Shown piece after piece: positions 1 through 6,025 of a stretch of 6,375 bases of DNA (position 1 is its first letter; each line of letters starts with the position of its first letter). The DNA lies in NCBI RefSeq assembly GCF_020278625.1, contig NZ_JADAKK010000061.1, positions 1-6,375 of the forward strand, read 5' to 3'. The position numbers and the translations under genes were made by a program. The stretch comes from Wolbachia endosymbiont of Mansonella ozzardi (GTDB taxonomy: Bacteria > Pseudomonadota > Alphaproteobacteria > Rickettsiales > Anaplasmataceae). Below the pieces are notes generated by a model that worked only from the letters and a program-made list of their open reading frames with translations, made no database searches and had not been told where the DNA came from.

Positions 1-51
1 TGGCTACATGAATTTATCATAAATTATCACCGCATAAGTTGCTGTGCAACA

Positions 52-195
52 AAGCTACTGGGATCCAGTTTTCCATAGAATGCTATACTTTAACATAACT
101 TTTATGCTCATCTACTTGATAAAATTCCTAGATTCCAGCGTTACGGGCTGGAATGACAGATCTATGGGTGCATCCAAGTAGCTGGCACTAGGATC
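52..195. repeat. Palindromic dispersed repeat of Wolbachia style
   Basis: This non-coding block has nested inverted symmetry. A central hairpin has an 8-bp perfect stem (132-139 with 147-154) around a 7-base loop. The outer edges carry matching short inverted words: agctact at 53-59 pairs with agtagct at 177-183, and GGATC words lie just inside the left edge and at the right edge. Sequences with phrases like 'attccagc...gctggaatgacag' and 'agctactgggatccag' are familiar to me as multi-copy palindromic elements in Wolbachia and related genomes; that is recollection, not a search. No reading frame is present. It could be a non-autonomous mobile element or its remnant. The exact ends are uncertain. 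Confidence 0.5.
132..154. repeat. Hairpin core of the palindromic repeat
   Basis: A perfect 8-bp inverted repeat, attccagc / gctggaat, encloses a 7-base loop. There is no T-run on either side, so a terminator role is unlikely. It is best read as the centre of the dispersed repeat around it. Confidence 0.6.
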
Positions 196-201
196 TATAA
201 T

Positions 202-540
202 ATTACTTTAGCAATAAATATTTAAGAAATTTACCAAATGAGAAAAAAAGGCAAAAGAAACCCCTTTAGCTAGTTATTCACTATTTATCTTTTAATTTGT
301 CATTTTTTTATTGTCTTAGACGCTTTTATAAATGCATTTTAGCTTGTATTAAGTAAAAACCTTGAAAGCTAGACGTGAGGTGCAAATAGTGCAAAAAATT
401 AAACAACAGTACGCCAAATACATTGAGTTTTTTTGTTGTCTTTCCTGTACGGACTGAAGATAAACAATAGCTTCAGTGCTATAACAAGGGTAATGGCGAA
501 AGTTGTCAGGTAGTTTTTTCGTTTCTATTGGATGACATTA
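202..540 (+). repeat. Diverged intergenic repeat, copy A
   Basis: This gene-free stretch resembles the reverse complement of 3990-4328, and both copies span about 339 bases. Matching blocks in the same order are: attactttagc (202-212 with 4318-4328), a 20-base identical A-rich block (241-260 with 4275-4294), a similar stretch around 391-414, ctataac-aaggg...gcgaa-gtt (479-504 with 4026-4052), and a 15-base identical block gtagttttttcgttt (510-524 with 4006-4020). Between them the similarity is weak, and some middle words occur in the opposite orientation. No ORF of note is present. It is probably an old dispersed repeat. A shared non-coding RNA or conserved regulatory region is a less likely alternative. 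Confidence 0.6.
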
Positions 541-556
541 TAACTTTTATAGGGAG

Positions 557-628
557 AGGCCGGGACCGGAATTGAACCGGTATAAAAGGATTTGCAGTCC
601 TCCGCATAAGCCATTCTGCCACCCAGCC
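557..628 (-). tRNA. tRNA-Cys (anticodon GCA)
   Basis: Read on the minus strand, this 72-base sequence folds as a full cloverleaf. The acceptor stem GGCTGGG/CCCGGCC has one G-U pair. The anticodon loop gives GCA, read in the context ctGCAaa. The T arm is ccggTTCAATTccgg. The discriminator base is U, the known identity base for cysteine tRNA. CCA is not encoded (the next bases are CTC), so it must be added by nucleotidyltransferase. The tRNA starts only 9 bases after the aldolase stop codon on the same strand, so it may be processed from a longer transcript. Confidence 0.95.
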
Positions 629-637
629 GTGTGTTTT

Positions 638-1540
638 TTACGTATAGATATTCATGATATCTTTTAGCATAGATAAAGCTTCTTCTCTTTTTCGCTGAAA
701 GGTGTTGCGCCCAATGATTGAACCACTACCACCTCCTTGCTTAATTTCTTTTGCCTCATTGCGTATGTCATTCATCGACTTCGACTCGCCACCAGAAAAA
801 ACTATTATTCTTTTTCCTGCAAAGCAAGATTTCTTGACATATTCAATTCTTTTGAATAACGACTCAATATTTTTCGCTTCTATTTTTTCTTTTTCCAATT
901 GGTTAGTAGGGAGTTTTACTTTTATTATGTTAGCACCAAGCAAAGCTGCTACGTGCGCAGCGTAAGCAATAACATCAACTGCTGTTTCACCTTCTTTGGA
1001 AATTCCCTCACCTCGTGGGTAAGACCATAGCACTACTGCAAGCCCGTAGGACTTAGCCTCAGCTATGATTTCACGAGCCTCTTCTATCATATCAAAACAC
1101 TTAGCAGAACCAGGATATATGGTAAATCCAACGGCTGTGCAGCCCAAACGCAGCGCATCTTTCACAGAGGCGGTTATTGCCTGATCAGAAGTTAGACTTT
1201 TTGAATGCAAAGAATTGGAGCTATTAAGTTTTAGAATAAGTGGAAGCGTTCCAGCATAAGTTGAAGCGCCAGCTTCAATCATGCCAAGTGGAGCAGCATA
1301 CGCACTTACTCCTGAGTCAAGCGCAAGTTGAAAATGATAATGTGGGTCATAAGCATCAGGATTAACTTCAAAGCTTTTTATTGGCCCGTGTTCAAATCCT
1401 TGGTCTACAGGAAGAATCACCAATTTGCCAGTGCCACCAAGCTTTCCATGCATGAGAATACGGGTGAGGTTTGCTTTTACCCCAGGGCTTTCACTTTCGT
1501 AGTAGCTTAGAATTTGCTTTACTTTATCGCTTATTATCAC
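638..1540 (-). CDS. fbaB: Class I fructose-bisphosphate aldolase, archaeal/DhnA type
   Basis: This 300-residue cytosolic enzyme is predicted to cleave or form fructose 1,6-bisphosphate from dihydroxyacetone phosphate and glyceraldehyde 3-phosphate through a Schiff-base lysine. Family marks are the VILPVDQGFEHGP motif (41-53), the central YPRGEG segment (174-179), IIKVKLP (205-211) containing the likely Schiff-base lysine (Lys207 or Lys209), and the phosphate-binding FSGGES (248-253) and GRNTFQR (277-283) near the C-terminus. The length is normal for the DhnA family and no domain is missing. The start is GTG at 1540: an in-frame TGA lies three codons upstream and the next ATG would delete 29 residues. 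Only a weak GAG ribosome binding site sits 5 bases before it. It follows clpA by 61 bases and precedes tRNA-Cys by 9. In Wolbachia-type metabolism the enzyme is thought to work mainly in gluconeogenesis (family knowledge, not visible here). Confidence 0.93.
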   Translation of the reverse strand: MIISDKVKQILSYYESESPGVKANLTRILMHGKLGGTGKLVILPVDQGFEHGPIKSFEVNPDAYDPHYHFQLALDSGVSAYAAPLGMIEAGASTYAGTLPLILKLNSSNSLHSKSLTSDQAITASVKDALRLGCTAVGFTIYPGSAKCFDMIEEAREIIAEAKSYGLAVVLWSYPRGEGISKEGETAVDVIAYAAHVAALLGANIIKVKLPTNQLEKEKIEAKNIESLFKRIEYVKKSCFAGKRIIVFSGGESKSMNDIRNEAKEIKQGGGSGSIIGRNTFQRKREEALSMLKDIMNIYT

Positions 1541-1601
1541 TATAACTCAAATTAGATTTAAGTTATAAATTGTAACAAAGATGAAACTCAATACAAGAAT
1601 T

Positions 1602-3893
1602 TTAAGTTATACCAAAAGCAATTTTATTTTCTTTTTTATCCATGTAAATTCCCAGCTTTTTTCCTTTAATTAGTCGACGTTTCAGTATTTCTTCAGCTAA
1701 GTGACTTTTTATTTCCTTCTCGACCAGTCTCTCTATTGGGCGTGCCCCCATTTCCTTGCAGTAACCTGTTTGTGCAAGATAGAACCTTACTTCATTTTCT
1801 ACTAAACAGCTTATGCCTTTCTGTGTGAGTTGTTTTCTCAGCTCCTGAATGAATTTATCCACAATATACAAAATCACATCCGTATTTAAGTCAGAAAAGG
1901 AAATAACTGCATCAAGACGATTACGAAATTCAGGGCTAAAAACCCGTTCTATTGCTTTTTCGCTATCACTGATGTTAAAATTTTTGTGTCCAAAGCCAAT
2001 AGAGCTTTTGCTGCGTTCAAACGCTCCTGCATTGGTTGTCATGATCAAGATAACATTGGAAAAGTTAACTTTACGTCCGTAGGTGTCTGTAATGCACCCA
2101 TAATCCATGATTTGTAGCAATATGTTGTAAATATCACTATGAGCTTTTTCAATTTCATCAAGAAGCACGACACTATATTGATTATTAGAAACAGCTTCTG
2201 TAAGCAATCCACCTTGATCGTAGCCTATATATCCAGGAGGAGAGCCAATTATTCTTGATATTGTATGAGGTTCCATATATTCAGACATATCAAAGCGTAT
2301 GAGATTCATACCCATACTTTTTGCTAACTGTTTTGCAAGTTCAGTTTTGCCAACACCAGTTGGCCCTGCAAAAAGATAGTTTGCTAGGGGTTTATTATAA
2401 TTTCTCAATCCAGATTTAGCAATTTTAATAGAACCGATGAGAGATTCTATTGCTTGCTCTTGACCAAAAATGACCTTTTTGAGGTTGTCTTTTAAAGATT
2501 GTACTCTTTGTATATCATCAAATTCAGACCTACAAGGTGCGCCTGTAATTCTAGTGATGGTGTCCTTAATATCTCTACTACTCACAATTTTATGTCTATT
2601 TTTTATTAATCTACAGTATGCTCCTGCTGTATCTAAAATGTTAATGTCTTTACCAGGTGATTTCTGTTCAGGAATACATTCACGTAGAATTTTAACCATA
2701 GCCTTAATAGCGCGTCCTGAGTAGTGTACTTTGTGGTATTCTTCATAGTAAGGCTTTACGCCATTTACCATTTTTATTGTTTCATTGACAGAAGGCTCTT
2801 TCACATTAATTTTTTGAAATCTTCTTGCTAGTGCTTTATCTTTTTCAAAGCTATTGCTGTATTCTTTGTATGTAGTTGCACCTATGCAACGTAATGTACC
2901 TCTTGCAAGTGCGAGCTTAAGCAGATTACCAGCATCGAGAAAACTACCACTTGTTGAACCAGCCCCAATGATGGTGTGTATTTCATCAATGAAAAGAATA
3001 GAGCCTGGCTTTGCCTCGATTGCTTTCGTTATGGATTTCATTCTTCCTTCAAAGTCGCCTCTATAACGGGTCCCGGCAAGGAGTGCTCCTAAATCTAAAG
3101 CATAAATTGTACTAGACCTGAGCGCACTGGGAACACTGCCTTCGATTATTTTTAACACCAAACCCTCAACTATCGTTGTTTTGCCAACACCTGGATCTCC
3201 TACATATAAAGGATTGTTTTCCCTACGCCTCAATAATATCTCTATAGTTCGACTTAATTCATAATCACGACCAACAACACAGTCTATTTTTTTGCTTTTT
3301 GCGTAATCATTTAAGTTTTTACAGTAACTTTGTAAAACTTCTTCGTCTTTTAATAACTCACCTTTATTTACTGTAGTGAAGATATTATTATTTTTGTCAA
3401 GCTTTACTTTATGATTAGTAGCGCATTTGTCTGTATCGCCTAAGTATTTCATATTAGATATATGGTAGATTAAGTTAGAATCTTTTGCATTTTGCTTTTG
3501 TAATAGGTCTTCAATATAGAAATTCTGTTCAGATAAAATTTCTACTAGGACATTTGCTCCATTTATTTCCTTTTTTCCTAAGCTATGAGCTCGTATTATG
3601 GACCTATGTATTATGCATTGAAACAGCGGATTAGGCTTAACTTCATTGACAACCAATTCAGGATTATCTTCAGAAAAACCTTTTTCATAACCATCAGCAT
3701 TACACCTTGATAAGATGCTGTCTATATTTATGATTTCATCAGCTCTGATGTTACATCTTGATAAAACGTAATTTACATCTATGTCTTTGGTTAACGCTAG
3801 CAATAAGTGTTCTACTTTTGCATATTTAAGGCTAAAGTTGGAAGCAATCAGCAATGCTCTATTTAAACTTGCCTCTAGATTTTTAGAAATCAT
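1602..3893 (-). CDS. clpA: ATP-dependent Clp protease ATP-binding subunit ClpA
   Basis: This 763-residue two-ring AAA+ unfoldase should feed substrates into the ClpP peptidase in the cytosol. Domains in order are a Clp N-terminal double repeat (about 1-140), a linker, and AAA-1 with Walker A GDPGVGKT (232-239), a pore-loop region GTRYRGD (274-280), Walker B ILFIDE (299-304) and an arginine-finger region ALARRF (354-359). AAA-2 follows with Walker A GPTGVGKT (510-517), pore loop GYIGY (554-558), Walker B VVLLDE (575-580), sensor 1 TTN (619-621), FRNRLD (656-661) and sensor 2 GARP (716-719). The IGF tripeptide at 632-634 is the ClpP-docking loop. This loop, the lack of a ClpB middle coiled coil, and the length identify ClpA rather than ClpB. 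ATG at 3893 is preceded by AGAGAG with 6-base spacing. The N-domain is poorly conserved in what I can compare by eye, so ClpS binding is not certain. All catalytic motifs are intact. Confidence 0.95.
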   Translation of the reverse strand: MISKNLEASLNRALLIASNFSLKYAKVEHLLLALTKDIDVNYVLSRCNIRADEIINIDSILSRCNADGYEKGFSEDNPELVVNEVKPNPLFQCIIHRSIIRAHSLGKKEINGANVLVEILSEQNFYIEDLLQKQNAKDSNLIYHISNMKYLGDTDKCATNHKVKLDKNNNIFTTVNKGELLKDEEVLQSYCKNLNDYAKSKKIDCVVGRDYELSRTIEILLRRRENNPLYVGDPGVGKTTIVEGLVLKIIEGSVPSALRSSTIYALDLGALLAGTRYRGDFEGRMKSITKAIEAKPGSILFIDEIHTIIGAGSTSGSFLDAGNLLKLALARGTLRCIGATTYKEYSNSFEKDKALARRFQKINVKEPSVNETIKMVNGVKPYYEEYHKVHYSGRAIKAMVKILRECIPEQKSPGKDINILDTAGAYCRLIKNRHKIVSSRDIKDTITRITGAPCRSEFDDIQRVQSLKDNLKKVIFGQEQAIESLIGSIKIAKSGLRNYNKPLANYLFAGPTGVGKTELAKQLAKSMGMNLIRFDMSEYMEPHTISRIIGSPPGYIGYDQGGLLTEAVSNNQYSVVLLDEIEKAHSDIYNILLQIMDYGCITDTYGRKVNFSNVILIMTTNAGAFERSKSSIGFGHKNFNISDSEKAIERVFSPEFRNRLDAVISFSDLNTDVILYIVDKFIQELRKQLTQKGISCLVENEVRFYLAQTGYCKEMGARPIERLVEKEIKSHLAEEILKRRLIKGKKLGIYMDKKENKIAFGIT

Positions 3894-3899
3894 CTTCTG

Positions 3900-3905
3900 C
3901 TCTCT
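3900..3905 (-). promoter_or_regulatory. Ribosome binding site of clpA
   Basis: AGAGAG on the minus strand lies 6 bases before the ATG at 3893. It is a usable Shine-Dalgarno match and supports that start codon. Confidence 0.55.
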
Positions 3906-3944
3906 TTAAAAATAGGAACTTCATGTAATTAATAGAACACAATT

Positions 3945-3973
3945 ATTAAAAAATAGGTATCTCTGCATAACAA
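3945..3973 (-). promoter_or_regulatory. Candidate promoter for clpA
   Basis: On the minus strand TTGTTA (3973-3968) and TTTAAT (3950-3945) are separated by 17 bases. They match the housekeeping sigma consensus at 4 of 6 and 5 of 6 positions. The predicted transcript start is about 45 bases upstream of the clpA ATG. In such AT-rich DNA chance matches are common. I could not recognise a convincing heat-shock sigma element. Confidence 0.35.
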
Positions 3974-3989
3974 ACCAGTTTCTACCATC

Positions 3990-4328
3990 GCATTGGATTC
4001 AAAAAAAACGAAAAAACTACTTTATAACCTTCGCTAGCGCCCTTAGTTATAGTATTGTGGGTATTTTAGGTCTAAAATTTATCTTTAATCTTTGTATTAA
4101 GTGACAAAAGCATAGCATAAGACAAGGCGTGTTATGTTTTATTTTTGCAGCATGGATACTGCGTGTCTTTATAAATTTTTGTCTACATTAACTAAGCCTT
4201 GCTTATTAAGTGGTGTATAGGGAGAACCAGACGCCAAATTTTTGATAGAATAGTAAACAACTCACGTTGCGGAATTTCTTTTGCCTTTTTTTCTTAGTAA
4301 GCTTCTTAAATTTTATAGCTAAAGTAAT
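3990..4328 (-). repeat. Diverged intergenic repeat, copy B (inverted relative to copy A)
   Basis: Read on the minus strand, this region aligns end to end in patches with 202-540, including 20-base and 15-base identical blocks at 4275-4294 and 4006-4020. It makes up about half of the gene-free stretch between clpA and tRNA-Arg. Its middle (about 4165-4240) carries the words ttataaat, tattaagt and acgccaaat in the same order and orientation on the plus strand as copy A does (326-333, 347-354, 411-419). This suggests the middle has been inverted in one copy or has a symmetric origin. No coding potential is evident. The rest of 3974-4597 is AT-rich spacer in which I see nothing else. Confidence 0.6.
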
Positions 4329-4597
4329 TTAAGAGTACACAAAAAACGTCAATATTTAAAATAATTGCCTTTTTCTAGGTTATGTGAAAAGTCTAATTCC
4401 TCTTTATCTTAAAAACATTTTCAGTAAAAGCACCACGTTAATCAATGTTATAAAAGATTTAATCATTTACTTTCTTTTTAAACATACATAAAATAAAAAT
4501 GTACTATTATTATAACAAAGTTAGGTATATTAGTTGATATTTAAGCGCAGTGAGATAGAGTATTACTGTAGGTTTTATGGTCATATTGTAATCAGTA

Positions 4598-4671
4598 TGG
4601 GACTAGTGCGATTCGAACGCACGGCCTTCGGATTAGGAATCCAACGCTCTATCCTACTGAGCTATAGTCCC
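4598..4671 (-). tRNA. tRNA-Arg (anticodon CCU)
   Basis: The minus strand gives a 74-base cloverleaf. The acceptor stem is GGGACTA/TAGTCCC, the D stem GCTC/GAGC, the anticodon stem TTGGA/TCCGA with loop TTCCTAA giving CCU (reads AGG), and the T arm GTGCG-TTCGAAT-CGCAC. The discriminator is A. CCA is not encoded. It stands alone, divergent from the ABC ATPase gene that starts about 145 bases away. Confidence 0.95.
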
Positions 4672-4694
4672 GTGTTTTCTATTATCTGCGTAAG

Positions 4695-4703
4695 ATCATA
4701 GCA
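4695..4703 (-). promoter_or_regulatory. Candidate extended -10 element for tRNA-Arg
   Basis: On the minus strand the sequence TGCTATGAT is an extended -10 box (TGn plus TATGAT, 5 of 6 to consensus). It would place the transcript start some 15-20 bases before the tRNA 5' end. No good -35 box is visible, as can be expected for an extended -10 promoter. Confidence 0.35.
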
Positions 4704-4742
4704 AAAAATCTCGTATTTTTCTAGATCTCTGCATCATCAATT

Positions 4743-4748
4743 TATAAT
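4743..4748 (+). promoter_or_regulatory. Candidate -10 box upstream of the ABC ATPase
   Basis: A perfect TATAAT lies 68 bases before the preferred ATG at 4816. The -35 position holds only a poor match. A second perfect TATAAT at 4779-4784 is an equal alternative, and a transcript from it would begin after the TTG at 4774 and the ATG at 4783, which would leave 4816 as the start. The AT-rich context lowers the value of either. Confidence 0.25.
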
Positions 4749-4815
4749 AGCAAAAAACATTTCTGTATATTTCTTGAGTATAATGCTATTATATTTAATA
4801 ACATGGTTTAAATTG

Positions 4816-5592
4816 ATGCTAGTTAACGACATTAGTTATTCTTATAACAATCAAGACGATTTTGCTTTAAGCAACATAAATATTGAAGTAAAGAGAGGAA
4901 ATGTCGCATGTCTACTAGGGCATTCAGGTTGCGGCAAGTCAACGATTTTGAAATTAATTGCGGGAATAGAAAATCCAAAATCTGGCACCATTTTTATAAA
5001 TGATAGGCTAGTTGTAAGTAGCCACACATCAATTGCAATAGAGCATAGGAATGTCGGATTGATTTTTCAACATTCTGCTCTATTTCCTCACAAAACAGTA
5101 GTAGAAAATATAACTTTTGCTATTCGCAGCTCTTCCAAAAAAGCAAAGTATTTCACTGCATTGGAAATTTTGAAGCTATTAAATATAGAAAAATATGAAA
5201 ATATGTATCCTAATGCCCTATCGGGAGGGCAGCAACAATTAGTTGCAATAGCAAGAGTAATAGCACAAAATCCTGATGTTGTGTTGCTCGATGAGCCATT
5301 TTCTAACTTAGATATACTATCAAAGTGCCGAATAAGACATCATATATTGTCCCTTTTTAGAAGTAAAAATATCCCTGTGTTAATGGTAACTCACGATCCG
5401 CAAGAAGCATTAAAAGTCGCAGATTTGATCTATGTAATGAAAAGCGGTAAAATTATCCAATCAGGAGTTTCCAGTGATATATATCATAGTCCTAAAGATC
5501 ATACGCTAGCAAAGTTCTTTAGTGAGTTCTCTTCTACTTTACTTTTAGGTGATGAGCTTCCGTTTGATGGTATGTTTGCTGTAAGAAAATAA
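4816..5592 (+). CDS. ABC transporter ATP-binding protein, Fe3+/polyamine-importer (FbpC/PotA) like
   Basis: This 258-residue ATPase should power a membrane importer at the inner face of the cytoplasmic membrane. Visible motifs are Walker A GHSGCGKST (35-43), the Q-loop glutamine at 85 in a VGLIFQ...LFPH context typical of the FbpC/PotA/CysA group, signature LSGGQQ (135-140), Walker B VVLLDE (155-160), D-loop SNLD (163-166) and the switch histidine His193 in VTHD. It ends about 50 residues after the switch region, so it lacks the C-terminal TOBE-type regulatory domain that gives classical FbpC and PotA about 350 residues. No permease or binding-protein gene is adjacent, so the substrate cannot be read from context; ferric iron is a plausible guess. 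I chose the ATG at 4816 because the domain's first strand begins there. The frame is open back to a TTG at 4774 and an ATG at 4783, which would add a short hydrophobic tail with no family counterpart. No clear ribosome binding site marks any of the three. Confidence 0.88.
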   Translation: MLVNDISYSYNNQDDFALSNINIEVKRGNVACLLGHSGCGKSTILKLIAGIENPKSGTIFINDRLVVSSHTSIAIEHRNVGLIFQHSALFPHKTVVENITFAIRSSSKKAKYFTALEILKLLNIEKYENMYPNALSGGQQQLVAIARVIAQNPDVVLLDEPFSNLDILSKCRIRHHILSLFRSKNIPVLMVTHDPQEALKVADLIYVMKSGKIIQSGVSSDIYHSPKDHTLAKFFSEFSSTLLLGDELPFDGMFAVRK

Positions 5593-5637
5593 TCTAGTCT
5601 GCAATTATTATAAAATGGAACCAAACACTAAAAAATT

Positions 5638-5667
5638 TTGATCTATAACTAAATAAGGTGATATAAT
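5638..5667 (+). promoter_or_regulatory. Candidate promoter for tatA
   Basis: TTGATC (5638-5643) and a perfect TATAAT (5662-5667) are separated by 18 bases. This is the best sigma-70-type promoter match I found in the window. The predicted transcript would start near 5674 and give a leader of about 60 bases before tatA. Confidence 0.5.
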
Positions 5668-5677
5668 TCATGTGTTA

Positions 5678-5693
5678 CTTGACTTTAGTCAGG
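5678..5693 (+). promoter_or_regulatory. Small dyad in the tatA leader
   Basis: TGACT (5680-5684) and AGTCA (5687-5691) form a perfect inverted repeat with a 2-base centre. A G-U and a C-G pair extend it in RNA. It lies just after the predicted transcript start and could be an operator half-site pair or a small RNA hairpin. No family of regulator is indicated. Confidence 0.25.
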
Positions 5694-5723
5694 TTTCATT
5701 TTCTAAGAGTTAATATTTTAAAT

Positions 5724-5728
5724 GGAGG
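5724..5728 (+). promoter_or_regulatory. Strong ribosome binding site of tatA
   Basis: GGAGG lies 5 bases before the ATG at 5734. It is the best Shine-Dalgarno in the window and fixes the start of this very short gene. Confidence 0.85.
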
Positions 5729-5733
5729 TACAA

Positions 5734-5901
5734 ATGAGCTTAGGACCATGGCAATTGTTTCTAGTCTTAATAATAATCTTAGTTCTGTTTGGTGCGGGTA
5801 AGTTGCCGCAAGTTATGGATGATCTAGGAAAAGGTATTAAAAACCTTAAACAAGGACTCAAGGACTCAGAGAAACTATCATCTAACGAGCCGGATCGTTA
5901 G
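5734..5901 (+). CDS. tatA: Sec-independent (twin-arginine) translocase protein TatA
   Basis: This 55-residue membrane protein is predicted to form the conducting part of the Tat pathway, which exports folded proteins with twin-arginine signals across the cytoplasmic membrane. The N-terminal transmembrane helix (about 7-20, [13 protein letters not shown]) ends in the hallmark FG pair at 19-20, then a hinge (AGKLPQ) and an amphipathic helix rich in Gly and Lys (about 25-45, [16 protein letters not shown]). The charged tail is very short; many TatA proteins reach 70-90 residues, so this is near the functional minimum. TatB normally has a longer helix and a Pro just after the hinge, so TatA or a dual-function TatA/E is the better call. 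No tatB or tatC is adjacent. The gene appears to be a single unit with its own promoter candidate, ribosome binding site and downstream terminator. Confidence 0.93.
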   Translation: MSLGPWQLFLVLIIILVLFGAGKLPQVMDDLGKGIKNLKQGLKDSEKLSSNEPDR

Positions 5902-5915
5902 CGTCTTCATACTTT

Positions 5916-5948
5916 ATGACACGTACTTTAGTGCGTGTCATTTATTTA
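5916..5948 (+). terminator. Rho-independent-type terminator after tatA
   Basis: An 11-bp stem (5916-5926 with 5931-5941, one G-U pair) with a 4-base TTTA loop begins 14 bases after the tatA stop codon and is followed by a T-rich run. The T tract is interrupted by an A, so it is a moderate terminator by sequence. The stem is nearly symmetrical and could act on both strands. Confidence 0.75.
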
Positions 5949-6025
5949 AAAACTTGAACTAGCTAAAGAATAGATTGAAATACTGCAGTAATTATGTTAG
6001 TTAGAAGGGATCGTTTTGTTAAAGG

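Noticed and set aside
11..50. Two small hairpins (11-25 and 38-50) as part of a terminator or insertion sequence end
   Set aside because: The stems are only 5-6 bp with 3-base loops in AT-rich DNA, with no T-run and no transposase coding nearby. They are too weak to annotate.
702..965. Plus-strand open frame of 87 codons inside the aldolase gene
   Set aside because: It lies wholly opposite the well-supported aldolase, has no recognisable domain and no ribosome binding site. The same applies to the frames at 1328-1510, 1849-2082, 2470-2724 and 2854-3066, which shadow the aldolase and clpA.
1559..1610. Repeated word ttaagttata in the gap between clpA and the aldolase
   Set aside because: It is a 10-base AT-rich word occurring twice and is easily explained by chance; no symmetry or promoter match supports it.
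1602..3893. ClpB disaggregase as an alternative call
   Set aside because: The long middle coiled-coil domain is absent and an IGF ClpP-docking loop is present, which favours ClpA.
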